Source: Candidatus Latescibacterota bacterium | GTDB lineage: Bacteria > JAAXHH01 | DNA: 64,000 nt | Direction of reading: 5' to 3' | NCBI GenBank assembly: GCA_012270975.1 | Contig: JAAXHH010000006.1 | Span: forward strand, 49,009 to 113,008 | Shown here: in pieces, positions 8,378 through 19,211 of the stretch | Numbering within the stretch: the first letter of the stretch is position 1 | How the letters are laid out: the number at the start of each line of letters is the position of its first letter | Notes under the pieces: model-generated | The model's database searches: none | What the model was told of the DNA's origin: nothing | The model's input: the letters and a program-made list of their open reading frames with translations, nothing else | Made by a program: the position numbers and the translations under genes

Positions 8378-9136
8378 ATGTCAGAGCCCGAGATCCATCG
8401 CCTGCTCGTGTGGACCATGTTCGGCCTGGCCGCCGGGGCCTTCCTGTATGTGCTCTGGAGACCAGCGCCCTACGGGCGCCACTTCAAGGGCTTCGGATGG
8501 GGCCCCACGGTCTCGAGCAAGGTGGGCTGGATCGGCATGGAATGTCCGGCGGTCTTCCTCTTCCTCTACGTCTACCTGCAGGGGAGCGCGGCCCTGAGTC
8601 TGGTGCCGCTGGTATTCCTGGCGATGTGGCAGACCCACTACGTCAACCGGACGCTCATCTACCCATTCCGGATCCGCAACGGGCGAAGCATGCCGCTGGT
8701 CGCCGCTGGAGCGGGGTTCTTCTTCAATGTGGTGAACGCTTACGTAAACGCCCGGTTCATCTCCCACCTCGGGGAGTACGGCGTTTCATGGTTGTCCCAA
8801 CCGTGTTTCCTGACCGGACTGGTGGTTTTCGCGGGTGGCATGTGGCTGAACGTGCACAGCGACAACATTCTGCTTAGCCTGCGGAAACAGGGAAGGACGG
8901 GATACGCCATCCCCGCCCGCGGCGCCTTCCGGTACGTCTCCTGTCCAAACTACCTGGGCGAAATCATGGAATGGACGGGTTGGGCGATCGCGACCTGGTC
9001 GCTCGGCGGACTGGCGTTCTGTGTCTTTACGATCGCCAACCTGGCCCCCAGGGCCCGTAGCAACCACCAATGGTACCGAAAACAGTTCCCGGACTACCCG
9101 CCGAACCGCCGCGCCCTCATCCCGGGCGTATTCTGA
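8378..9136 (+). CDS. Steroid 5-alpha-reductase-like (SRD5A) membrane protein
   Basis: The 252-residue protein has about six hydrophobic segments and the diagnostic C-terminal block of 3-oxo-5-alpha-steroid 4-dehydrogenases: FRYVSCPNYLGEIMEWTGWA, followed by ANLAPRA, HQWYRKQFPDYP and terminal RRALIPGVF. Length matches SRD5A1/2 (about 254-260). The family reduces the delta-4 bond of 3-oxosteroids, or similar enone lipids, with NADPH. It follows the ERG24-like reductase in the same direction, so the two probably act on the same or related polycyclic lipids. Bacterial members exist but few have known substrates. Confidence 0.87.
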   Translation: MSEPEIHRLLVWTMFGLAAGAFLYVLWRPAPYGRHFKGFGWGPTVSSKVGWIGMECPAVFLFLYVYLQGSAALSLVPLVFLAMWQTHYVNRTLIYPFRIRNGRSMPLVAAGAGFFFNVVNAYVNARFISHLGEYGVSWLSQPCFLTGLVVFAGGMWLNVHSDNILLSLRKQGRTGYAIPARGAFRYVSCPNYLGEIMEWTGWAIATWSLGGLAFCVFTIANLAPRARSNHQWYRKQFPDYPPNRRALIPGVF

Positions 9137-9238
9137 TCGGGTAGGGGTTCAGGTTCCTGGCCGGCATAGCGGCGCGCGAGTCGGGCATTTGTATTCCAGA
9201 CACTGCTCGTTGCATCAACCATCAAGGCGACACAACCA

Positions 9239-9946
9239 ATGGCCGCCAACAGAACACAGGAATCCCGGAGATTACTGCACTCCGTAAAGGACAAGTACAA
9301 TGATCCTGAAGAACTTGATATCCGAAAAGACGAGTTGAAAGACGGTATCCGGAAGGCGGAACAGGCGTTTGTGGGAAATTACCCGCTAGACAGTCGCCTG
9401 TTAGACATTGGATGTGCGACAGGGCGACTGTGCTTCGCACTTGCGCGGCTGGGATACGACGTCACCGGTATCGATGTCGCCGAAAAACAGATTGAACAGG
9501 CAAAGCAAACCGCGGAAGCGGAACGCGTCAACGTGGCGTTTCTACAATACGAAATGCCGATTCTGCCTTTTCCCGACGCCTCATTTGCCGCTGCATTTAT
9601 GGGAAACGTCTATTGCTATGTCCCGCACCGCGCGTCACGTATCGCTTTTATGGAAGAGATCGCGCGCGTGCTTAATCCAAATGGCGAGGTTTTTCTTTCG
9701 CAGACTGTCCTGGATTCCGTACTGGATGGTTACGAAGACATTTACGATGACAACCATCGTAAGTACGCTCCCGACTACAAGACCCTGGAAGAAGGAGACG
9801 GATTCGTCCTGGGAGCACCGCACTATTTGCACTTCTTCTTCGCTGAAGATCTCATAGCAGAACTGGAAACATCTCCGTTCCAGATTGTAAGCTCAGTTTT
9901 GAAGAAAGGTGATTTTAAATGTGTTTTACGGAAGCAAAACACATGA
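9239..9946 (+). CDS. Class I SAM-dependent methyltransferase
   Basis: The 235-residue protein has motif I LLDIGCATGRL, the acidic end of strand 2 (VTGIDVAEKQ), motif III with FPDASFAAAFMGNVYCY and motif IV ARVLNPNGEVFLSQ, so it is a Rossmann-fold methyltransferase of the Methyltransf_11/25 type. Acceptor is unknown. The ATG at 9239 starts about 100 bp after the steroid-reductase-like gene. It runs convergently into the following PhyH gene with a 32-bp gap. Confidence 0.85.
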   Translation: MAANRTQESRRLLHSVKDKYNDPEELDIRKDELKDGIRKAEQAFVGNYPLDSRLLDIGCATGRLCFALARLGYDVTGIDVAEKQIEQAKQTAEAERVNVAFLQYEMPILPFPDASFAAAFMGNVYCYVPHRASRIAFMEEIARVLNPNGEVFLSQTVLDSVLDGYEDIYDDNHRKYAPDYKTLEEGDGFVLGAPHYLHFFFAEDLIAELETSPFQIVSSVLKKGDFKCVLRKQNT

Positions 9947-9978
9947 GTCGTTCGCGGTTGCCTGCATCGGAATGCTTC

Positions 9979-10716
9979 TCAAATCTTCCTCGCCACGTGC
10001 CGGTCTTCGTAAATCCCCTTTAGAAACCTATCCGGATTGAGTTCTTCGGGCATATAATGCCATGCCGTGCTGTAACGGGTGCGGCTGCTGTGGTTGTCGT
10101 ATGCGCCGTGCAGGAGATTGGCGGAAAACAGCACGACCGTCCCCGCGGGAATGACCAGGTCCACGGCCTGCGCTTCATCGACCTTCGTCCAGCTGCCATG
10201 CCTGCTCAACTGACTGCGGTGTTCGACAATCTCACCGATCCGGTGGCTGCCGGGAACCACCCGCAAACAGCCATTCTCCACGTCCGAATCTTCCAGGTAG
10301 ATCCCGCAACTGACGATGCGGTCCGTATCGGTCCCGAAATAGAAATTGTCCTGGTGCCAGCCCGTAGACGTTCCGCCGTCGGGCAGCTTCGGAAAGAACT
10401 TGGTGCCGAATACGTCGATGTTGTCACCGATCAGTGCGGCCACGCGATCCACAATCGCCGGCTCGCGCGCCAGTTCCAACACCCGTTCATCGACCACGCA
10501 TACGCCCTGGACTTTGTGCAGCAGACCCGCCCTGGGTTCGCCGCGTTCGTCCAGCTCGAGTGCCCAGTGCGGCGTCTGCTCGGCCAATCGGCGCCCCTCG
10601 GCGACGAGTTCATCGAACACCTGCTTGTACCAGGCCAGTCGCTCGCCCTGTATCAGGGATTCAAAAACGAGATAGCCGTCTTCGCGGTACTGCACTACCT
10701 GGTTGTCAGTCAACAT
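9979..10716 (-). CDS. Phytanoyl-CoA dioxygenase (PhyH) family protein
   Basis: A 245-residue Fe(II)/2-oxoglutarate oxygenase with His121-x-Asp123 (GWHQDNFYF), the NGCLRVVPGSH strand, distal His203 (LLHGAYDN) and Arg212 or Arg214. This copy resembles the best-known PhyH layout, with the MLTDNQVVQYREDGYLVFES opening. The ATG at 10716 follows AAGAGGTT and is preferred over a reading that begins 10 codons earlier. The lipoprotein gene upstream on the same strand ends 72 bp before it. Confidence 0.88.
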   Translation of the reverse strand: MLTDNQVVQYREDGYLVFESLIQGERLAWYKQVFDELVAEGRRLAEQTPHWALELDERGEPRAGLLHKVQGVCVVDERVLELAREPAIVDRVAALIGDNIDVFGTKFFPKLPDGGTSTGWHQDNFYFGTDTDRIVSCGIYLEDSDVENGCLRVVPGSHRIGEIVEHRSQLSRHGSWTKVDEAQAVDLVIPAGTVVLFSANLLHGAYDNHSSRTRYSTAWHYMPEELNPDRFLKGIYEDRHVARKI

Positions 10717-10788
10717 GAGAACCTCTTTGGAATGGCGGCGTTCCACTATGTACCTCTCGCGCCCGGTAACCGGTACCGAGCCGCGGAA

Positions 10789-11637
10789 TCATCCGCCCTG
10801 CGTCTCCTCGAGCGTCTCCAGCCAGCGATAACCGTAGGCCGGAACATTGGGCGATCCGGCCATGCCGTCGGGAAACATGCTGAACTTCTCGACGCGCAGG
10901 CGATAGTTGTATTCGTGCCTGGGCAGGAAGCCCACGATCTCACCGCGGTAGGGGGCGCCGTTGAAGACCTTGCAGTACCCGGCATAGCCGTCGCCGCATT
11001 CGATCCTGCCCCAATCGATGGTGATCTCCTCTTCCGTGCCTGCCGCCCTGGTTTTCGAGACCACGTTTGTCAAAACGTACCGTCCATCGCCGTACCGATT
11101 GGCCTCGATGACATAGTAATGGCCTGCCTCGTATTCGAAGTCATTGATGTAATCGTCGTACGGAGCGCCGTCCACCACCGGGCAGAAGTCGTCACTTCGG
11201 GCGCATACGACGCGCGCGGGACCTACCGACAAGGTTACCGCCGTGGACGGCGCCGGGGTCTTCTCCAGTTGCTCCAGCAGCCGGTACGCGTATTGACTTG
11301 CATCCTGCGGCGGCTCTTGCCCGTCCCACGGATCGTACTTGCCGATCCGGAGGCGATAGGTATAGCCAGCCTCGTACTCGAAACCTTCGATTGCATCATA
11401 GAACAAAAGACCGTCGACCACCATGCACGTCCGCAGGCCCACACCGTAGCACTTGGCCAGGGTGGGGCCGACGTTAACGACCCTGGTCTCGATGTACTCC
11501 TGGCCGTCCGGTCCGGGCTCGATCGGGTCTGGTCCTACCGGGTCCTCTGAGCCGTTACAGCCGGCAAATACCAGGACCACAAGTATCGAGGGAATGAAGC
11601 TCAGAAAGCGATAGGTTGAAGCAAGGAAGTGTGGCAT
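10789..11637 (-). CDS. DUF4377-repeat lipoprotein
   Basis: The 282-residue product has a lipoprotein signal peptide: a hydrophobic stretch from about 10 to 24 and then FAGC, with Cys27 as the lipidation site. The mature part contains three DUF4377-like repeats (about 47-125, 130-195 and 202-277). Each has a pair of cysteines near its start and an F-x-Y-E-A-G-x-x-Y style segment followed by a Y/W-rich strand. DUF4377 proteins are small heat-shock (HslJ)-like beta-rich envelope proteins of unknown role. The ATG at 11637 is supported by AAGGTGC upstream; a longer reading would bury the signal peptide. The linker after the cysteine is rich in Pro, Asp and Glu. Confidence 0.75.
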   Translation of the reverse strand: MPHFLASTYRFLSFIPSILVVLVFAGCNGSEDPVGPDPIEPGPDGQEYIETRVVNVGPTLAKCYGVGLRTCMVVDGLLFYDAIEGFEYEAGYTYRLRIGKYDPWDGQEPPQDASQYAYRLLEQLEKTPAPSTAVTLSVGPARVVCARSDDFCPVVDGAPYDDYINDFEYEAGHYYVIEANRYGDGRYVLTNVVSKTRAAGTEEEITIDWGRIECGDGYAGYCKVFNGAPYRGEIVGFLPRHEYNYRLRVEKFSMFPDGMAGSPNVPAYGYRWLETLEETQGG

Positions 11638-11862
11638 GCTCGTGCACCTTGGTTGAGAAAGCGGGGACTGTATTTTAACCTGCAAGATTTCCATTGTTCC
11701 ATCAAGACGATTTTAGGGCGGGATGGTTCCCCGAACGCGTGCAAATTTCCCATATTCCTCTTGCATGCGAACGGGCCAGGTCGGTATTTTTTATAGCTGA
11801 AAGGTCATATGACAGACATGCAACGAATCCCTGATTTTGCGTCATACTTCAGAACACATTAA

Positions 11863-14007
<2,145 letters not shown>

Positions 14008-14012
14008 TTTCA

Positions 14013-14052
14013 GATGGTGCAGGGCTCGGACTGATGGTGTTGGGCGTGGACT
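14013..14052. repeat. Imperfect 20-bp tandem duplication after katG
   Basis: Two units of 20 bp (14013-14032 and 14033-14052) match at 16 of 20 positions, both beginning GATGGTG and ending GGACT. They start 6 bp after the katG stop. Similar short duplications recur at other gene ends in the window. Confidence 0.55.
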
Positions 14053-14142
14053 AGCGGACTATTTGATTGCGCGCGATCACGACCTGGTACGCCAGGGATT
14101 CGTGGCGTGATTCGCATGACGAGCCCCAACGGAAACCGGTGA

Positions 14143-14814
14143 TCAGAAACCCAGAACGCCGTAGTCGCCGTCCAGGATCAGGCGTGCCGACACGTACATT
14201 CCCAGTAGCGCGAAGAGCACCCAGGGAGCGTTCAGGGCGCCGATATAGACGAACAGCTCTTCCCGGGTTATATGGTGCTGCCTCCTGGCCACGAAGAAAC
14301 TGACCCAGTAGACAGACGTCATGTAGGTCCACTGCCAGGAAAGCACGAGACCGAGGATGCCGGCCAGGACCGCAGGCATGAACTCGACGGTAAAGGCCCC
14401 GTAGAGGATTACGGTTGGAATCGGTGTAAAGAAACCGTTGGCGACATCGACGTTGAAACCCCAGGTGCGGCGGTCTGAGAAGGACCCGTCGAAAAGGGCG
14501 TACGTCGCCCAGACATCGGCCCAGATCGTCGGGGACAGGATTCTTCTCAACGGCACCCTGGTGGTAAGAAACTCGACCGCCGGCGTTCGGCCGGTCTCCT
14601 GTTGCCGCCTTCGCCAGTACTCGGTGCGCGTCTCGATGTAGTCCCGTTTGAGGAACAGGCACACCTCCCAGTAGCAAACCAGCAGATTCGTCGAAAAGAA
14701 CAGACTCATCAGGCAGTGGATGAGGTTGATATCCCCGACGAAGTGATAACGAGTACAGATGCCGAGCAGCGCCAACAGCGTGACCACCAGCGCTGCGAAC
14801 AATCCGGCCGCCAT
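14143..14814 (-). CDS. Polytopic membrane protein, possibly EBP/EXPERA-like
   Basis: A 223-residue protein with about five hydrophobic segments (near 3-22, 31-55, 125-145, 146-170 and 185-212). I do not recognise it with certainty. Its layout and spaced motifs resemble emopamil-binding protein, the sterol delta8-delta7 isomerase: an aromatic-acidic segment WATYALFDG (about 102-110), Q161-x-x-Y164 in a helix, then N195-A-P-W198 near the last helix, comparable to the Q-x-Y and N-A-L-W motifs of EBP. That resemblance is from memory of the human protein and could be chance. AAAGGAG precedes the ATG. It runs convergently toward katG and diverges from the dipeptidase gene. Confidence 0.6.
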   Translation of the reverse strand: MAAGLFAALVVTLLALLGICTRYHFVGDINLIHCLMSLFFSTNLLVCYWEVCLFLKRDYIETRTEYWRRRQQETGRTPAVEFLTTRVPLRRILSPTIWADVWATYALFDGSFSDRRTWGFNVDVANGFFTPIPTVILYGAFTVEFMPAVLAGILGLVLSWQWTYMTSVYWVSFFVARRQHHITREELFVYIGALNAPWVLFALLGMYVSARLILDGDYGVLGF

Positions 14815-14965
14815 CCCCGATCTCCTTTCATGTGCATGCAGGCAAACAGTAGGGATATGTTGTAACTAAATCAGCAGTCCATCAAGGTGTTTGTAAAGTG
14901 GTACAGCGTAGCTGCGAAGCGGTGGTACAGCCGTAACTGAACTATTTGAAATGGGGAGAACTTCC

Positions 14966-16021
14966 ATGCTGATCGTCGATTCCCACCTGGATATCGCCTT
15001 CAACGCCCTCGAATGGGATCGGGACTTGTTCCAGCCCATCGCCAAGATCCGCGAGTCCGAAGCCGGAATGGCGCAGAAGGGACGCGGCCTGGGCGTGGTG
15101 AATTTCGAGGAGCTGCGGCGCGGCGGGATCGGACTCTTTTTCGTCACGGTGAACTGCCGGATCGCTTCGATGGGAAAGCGTTTTTCCGGGGTGCGCACCC
15201 AGGACATCGCCTACGCCAGGTGCATGGGCGAGTTGGCCTACTACCGCCTGATGGAATCCAAAGGCGTCTTTCGACAGATACGCAACCGGGCCGAGCTCGA
15301 CGCCCACCTCGCCGAGTGGGACGCCGATCCCCAGGCAACCCCGCTGGGGTTCGTCCTCAGCATGGAAGGCGCGGACGGCATCGTGGGTCCCGAACAGGTG
15401 GCCGAGTGGTGGGATGAAGGCCTGCGAGTCGTGAGTCTGTGTCACTACGGGGTCAGCTCCTACGCCCACGGAACCCAGGCGCCCGGCGGCCTTACGCCCA
15501 GGGGACGCCCGATGCTCGAAGCCTTGGAGGCGGCCGGGATCATCCTGGATGTGAGCCACCTGGCCGAGCAGGCCTTCTGGGAAGCGCTTGAGGTATTCGG
15601 CGGTCCCGTGCTGGCCACCCACAACTGTTGCCGGGCCCTGTGCGACCACGACCGCCAACTCGACGATCAGCAGATCAAGGCCCTGGCACAGCGCGGAGGC
15701 GTCATCGGCACGGCCCTGGACGTCTGGATGATCTCCCCCCTGTGGGACCCGGTCGCCATGGACAACTCGGGCATCACGCTGGAGACGGTGGTCGACCACA
15801 TCGACCATGTCTGCCAGCTGACCGGGAGCGCGCGCCACGCCGCCATCGGCACCGACACGGACGGCGGCTACGGCAAGGAGCAGTGTCCGTCCGATCTCGA
15901 AACCATCGCCGACCTCCGGAAGATTCCCGCAATTCTCGAACGCCGCGGCTATACGGAGACCGACATTGCCGACATCATGCACGGCAACTGGGTCCGGACG
16001 TTGCGCACGGCATGGAGTTGA
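14966..16021 (+). CDS. Membrane dipeptidase (peptidase M19, renal dipeptidase family)
   Basis: The 351-residue protein is a binuclear-zinc amidohydrolase-fold dipeptidase. Metal ligands are visible as His7-x-Asp9 (VDSHLDI), Glu134 (LSMEGADG), His198 (LDVSHLAE) and His219 (LATHNCCRAL), with substrate-side Arg230 and Asp297 (IGTDTDGGYG). No signal peptide is present, so it is probably cytoplasmic despite the family name. Members hydrolyse dipeptides, including D-amino-acid-containing ones. The ATG at 14966 is preferred over one at 14951 because GGGGAG at 14953-14958 lies 7 bases upstream. Confidence 0.9.
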   Translation: MLIVDSHLDIAFNALEWDRDLFQPIAKIRESEAGMAQKGRGLGVVNFEELRRGGIGLFFVTVNCRIASMGKRFSGVRTQDIAYARCMGELAYYRLMESKGVFRQIRNRAELDAHLAEWDADPQATPLGFVLSMEGADGIVGPEQVAEWWDEGLRVVSLCHYGVSSYAHGTQAPGGLTPRGRPMLEALEAAGIILDVSHLAEQAFWEALEVFGGPVLATHNCCRALCDHDRQLDDQQIKALAQRGGVIGTALDVWMISPLWDPVAMDNSGITLETVVDHIDHVCQLTGSARHAAIGTDTDGGYGKEQCPSDLETIADLRKIPAILERRGYTETDIADIMHGNWVRTLRTAWS

Positions 16022-16057
16022 TATAGGCGAGCATCAGCCTGGACAAAGGCCGGATTC

Positions 16058-17170
16058 ATGCCTGAAGCCCCCATATTCCGTCGTCACACCATCTACGAAG
16101 GCGGTCCCGCCGAACGCATGGACTGCGTTGTAGGGGATCTCGATGGCGACGGCGTGCAGGAATTCGTCATCGCCACCCGCAATCCGGACGGGCTCCACTG
16201 GTTCGGCAGAACAGCAAACGGAACCTGGAAACCGCACCTGATGGACGATTCTTTTCCGAGCATCAGTGTGGGCACCGTCCTCGTCGACCTCACCGGCAAC
16301 GGCAAACTCGACCTGATCTCCGGCACCAGCGACCGGGGCAATCACGTATTCTGGTGGGCGTGCCCCGACGATCCTACGCAGCGATGGACCCGCCGCGTGG
16401 TGTTCGAGCTACCCGATAAGCGGATCCACGACCTGATAGTGGCGGATATCGACGGTGACGGCCGGGACGAACTGTACGTCTGGAACCCCGACGCCGGGAC
16501 GATTTTCATGGTCCCGGTGCCCGATGATCCGTACGCAACTCCGTGGCCCGGCGTCCGCAAGGTAGCCACCGGCGTGAACGAACAGGACTTCGCGGCCGCC
16601 GACGTGGACGGTGACGGGCGGCTGGAACTCATCGCCGGGACTTCGTGGTACCGCCTCCTGTCAAACGGTGAATGGGAACGGCACGTCTACGCCGAAGGAT
16701 ATGGCGGCGTGCGGGTCCGCGCGGCGGATTTCGATGGGGACGGCCGCGTCGAAATCGCCGTCTGCGAAGTTGCGCTGGACATCGGCCAGACCTACGGACG
16801 GTTGGCGCTGTTCAGGCCGGGACAGAACGTCGAGGAACCCTGGGAATCCGAGATTCTTCACGATCGGCTGCTCGACGCCCACACCCTGCAGGTGGCTGAT
16901 TTCGACGGCGATGGGCGACCCGACATCTACGTGGGAGAGATGGGCCGGGGAGACTGGACGGAGCCTCATCCACCCCGGCAACTGCTCTTTTTAAGCCGCG
17001 GAGACCTGATGAAACAGCACGTCATCGACACCGGGATCGGTACGCACGAAGCCCAGGTCATCGAATTGGACGGGAAAGTCGGCATCATCAGCAAACCCTA
17101 CCGCTGGCTCCAGGACACCGCTCCACGGCCTCAGTTGGTGGATAATCTATATCTGTATATGCCGGAGTGA
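16058..17170 (+). CDS. FG-GAP/VCBS-repeat beta-propeller protein
   Basis: The 370-residue protein contains at least six calcium-loop repeats of the D-x-D-G-D-G type: DLDGDG, DLTGNG, DIDGDG, DVDGDG, DFDGDG and DFDGDG, at intervals of about 40-70 residues. This predicts an integrin-like beta-propeller. Family members are usually secreted, but the N-terminus here (MPEAPIFRRHTIYEGG) has no signal peptide, so export would need another route or the protein is cytoplasmic. No catalytic residue set is recognisable. It begins 36 bp after the M19 dipeptidase gene in the same direction and may be co-transcribed. Confidence 0.8.
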   Translation: MPEAPIFRRHTIYEGGPAERMDCVVGDLDGDGVQEFVIATRNPDGLHWFGRTANGTWKPHLMDDSFPSISVGTVLVDLTGNGKLDLISGTSDRGNHVFWWACPDDPTQRWTRRVVFELPDKRIHDLIVADIDGDGRDELYVWNPDAGTIFMVPVPDDPYATPWPGVRKVATGVNEQDFAAADVDGDGRLELIAGTSWYRLLSNGEWERHVYAEGYGGVRVRAADFDGDGRVEIAVCEVALDIGQTYGRLALFRPGQNVEEPWESEILHDRLLDAHTLQVADFDGDGRPDIYVGEMGRGDWTEPHPPRQLLFLSRGDLMKQHVIDTGIGTHEAQVIELDGKVGIISKPYRWLQDTAPRPQLVDNLYLYMPE

Positions 17171-17210
17171 GGTGTGGGAGGTTGTGTATCCGGCTCAAAT
17201 TGGTAGTCTG

Positions 17211-17933
17211 ATGAACCACTCCCAAGACGCATTTGGACAGCTTCTTCTAAACTGTTTACACGGCAACGAGTCATTGGAGATCATCGAACGCGATGATGGT
17301 TTCATTGAAGCCGGTTACGGAAACCGGTACTTCACCGCGTATGAAGACTGGCCGTCTCATCACGTGATGGCGATGAAGCATGTAAGCGGCCGGGTTCTTG
17401 ACGTAGGCTGCGGTGCGGGCACACACTCGGTCTACTGTCAGGAGCAAGGTTGCCGTGTCTTGGGGATCGACATCTCGCCGGGTGCCATCCAGGTCTCACG
17501 ACACAGGGGGTTACGACACGGTAAGGTGATGCCGGTTACACGGGTAGGTGCTTCATTAGGTGTCTTTGATACGATACTGATGCTGGGCGGCAATTTCGGC
17601 ACTTTAGGAAACAGCAAACGAGCGAATAGGCTACTCAGACGATTCCACAGAATGACTACGCCAACGGCACGAATCATTGCAGAGTCTAGGGATCCCTATC
17701 TAACGTCGGAGTCGGTTCACAGGGAGTATCACAAGGGAAATAGAAGAAGAGGAAGGATGTCTGGGCAGGTACGCATTCGAGTTCGTTTCAAGAATCTGAA
17801 GACGCCATGGTTTGACTATCTCTTCGTGTCAAAGGAGGAGATGCAGCAGATTCTCAATGACACCGGCTGGCGTGTAGAGCAATTCCTGGACTCCGTTGGT
17901 GCCGGCTACATTGGCGTGCTATCGAAATCCTGA
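17211..17933 (+). CDS. Class I SAM-dependent methyltransferase
   Basis: The 240-residue protein has motif I VLDVGCGAGTHSVY, motif II VLGIDISPGAIQVS and a motif III region at LGVFDTILMLGG. The opening MNHSQDAFGQLLLNCLHG fits related methyltransferases that start near a DAFGQ motif, so I choose the ATG at 17211. An in-frame GTG at 17172 would add 13 residues and lies just after the FG-GAP stop. Acceptor unknown. Confidence 0.8.
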   Translation: MNHSQDAFGQLLLNCLHGNESLEIIERDDGFIEAGYGNRYFTAYEDWPSHHVMAMKHVSGRVLDVGCGAGTHSVYCQEQGCRVLGIDISPGAIQVSRHRGLRHGKVMPVTRVGASLGVFDTILMLGGNFGTLGNSKRANRLLRRFHRMTTPTARIIAESRDPYLTSESVHREYHKGNRRRGRMSGQVRIRVRFKNLKTPWFDYLFVSKEEMQQILNDTGWRVEQFLDSVGAGYIGVLSKS

Positions 17934-17957
17934 ATTCTGGTTTTTCTGGACTGACCC

Positions 17958-18704
17958 ATGACCCAAGTACGACACGACAGGCCAATCTGGTCGGGCAGGA
18001 TTCCGCGACACAAGATCGCCGAATTGTATAAGAAGGACGCACTTGGGATCTGTGACGAAGTACTGATCGACGATGTGGGTATCGGACTGTTAGTGAGAAT
18101 CGAGCATATCTTCCGTGCCAGGAAGGCGAACAGCGGTCTCGCGTGTTGTCCGCTCTGCCGGCGCGAAATCCCGCACAACTTCGACCCGGCGTTTCTGCTG
18201 CGCTGCGAGTCCTGTAACTGGGAATTGGTCTGGGCCGAATACCAGAAGTCGTTTCGGGGTAAACACCTGATTGCGTCCGGCATGACCTCCTTCCTGAAGG
18301 AATACGCGGAGAAGTACAGGGTTGCGAGATCACCACAGGAGAAATTGATACTCATAGATACGCTGATCCACCGGTATCACTGGGAACTCGAAGGCGGTCT
18401 GACCGGACCGGGAGCACGCGATCTCATCGGCGGGAAGCCCAGCGAAGTCATCGATTTCCTGAATCATCTTAGCTATGGAACCAGAAGTAGCCCTGAGGTC
18501 CTTTCCACCCGGCAGGAATGGCTGGACAAGGTGCGGGCGAGTCGAGAGCAGCATGCGTCGGCGGTTAAGGAGCGTGAACTTAAGGCGGAGAAGAAGAGAC
18601 AAAAGGCGGAGGAAAAGAAAAGGAGGGATGCCTTGAAAGCGAAAGCGCGGCAGGCAGGACTCGCCGATCGGAGCAATGCGGGACAGGTCCATGATGGTAA
18701 ATGA
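17958..18704 (+). CDS. Zinc-ribbon protein with basic coiled-coil tail, function unknown
   Basis: The 248-residue protein is not recognised. A four-cysteine zinc ribbon is visible around 63-86 (CCPLCRRE, then RCESCNWE). The middle is helical, and the last 50 residues are a highly charged Lys/Glu-rich helix (KERELKAEKKRQKAEEKKRR) likely to form a coiled coil or bind nucleic acid. The layout suggests a DNA- or RNA-binding adaptor, possibly HNH-associated, but no catalytic motif is seen. The 3' end overlaps the HIT gene by about 14 bp, so the two are translationally coupled. Confidence 0.6.
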   Translation: MTQVRHDRPIWSGRIPRHKIAELYKKDALGICDEVLIDDVGIGLLVRIEHIFRARKANSGLACCPLCRREIPHNFDPAFLLRCESCNWELVWAEYQKSFRGKHLIASGMTSFLKEYAEKYRVARSPQEKLILIDTLIHRYHWELEGGLTGPGARDLIGGKPSEVIDFLNHLSYGTRSSPEVLSTRQEWLDKVRASREQHASAVKERELKAEKKRQKAEEKKRRDALKAKARQAGLADRSNAGQVHDGK

Positions 18705-19149
18705 CGACGAATGCATCTTTTGTCGCATCATACGGGGCGAGTTGGATTCCGCGACTGTATACGAGGATGAATCTACCCTGGCGTTCCTGGATCTTCGCCA
18801 GAGCAACGAAGGGCACGTCCTGGTCGTCCCCAGGAATCACATCGAACAGATCTACGACCTTGACGAGGACACGGCCTCCTCTCTCGCCAGCACGGTCTGC
18901 AGGGTCGCCCGGGCGGTTCGCCGGGTTTACGCACCGGAAGGACTGTCGATCTGGCAATCAAATGGCCCCGCGGCATTTCAGGAGGTGCCTCATGTTCACT
19001 GGCATATATTACCTCGATATGCGGACGATGGCCTTCTCGTCGTCTATCCCAGGGATCTTGTCGGCCGTGCGCGTCAAGAATACTCATTGCAGTCTCTGAA
19101 GAGCATTTCAGGACCCTTGATAGAAGCGCTCGAGGAAGATGCGGAGTAG
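18691..19149 (+). CDS. HIT (histidine triad) family protein
   Basis: A 152-residue nucleotide hydrolase/transferase. The N-terminus carries the zinc-type CIFCRIIRGE motif and the C-terminal half the histidine triad HVHWHILPRY. Members hydrolyse adenosine 5'-phosphoramidates or dinucleoside polyphosphates. In-frame ATGs at 18676, 18691 and 18694 are all possible; the GGACAGG at 18681-18687 favours the later ones. The gene overlaps the end of the zinc-ribbon gene. Confidence 0.87.
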   Translation: MMVNDDECIFCRIIRGELDSATVYEDESTLAFLDLRQSNEGHVLVVPRNHIEQIYDLDEDTASSLASTVCRVARAVRRVYAPEGLSIWQSNGPAAFQEVPHVHWHILPRYADDGLLVVYPRDLVGRARQEYSLQSLKSISGPLIEALEEDAE

Positions 19150-19211
19150 CAGGTCAAGCATCTGTCCGGCACCTACTCGAGCGGCATCTGCAGGACCCCC
19201 AGGAAGTTACT

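Noticed and set aside
10057-11550. Open frame of 497 codons on plus strand across the PhyH and DUF4377 genes
   Set aside because: Crosses two well-supported minus-strand genes and reads as shadow translation without motif.
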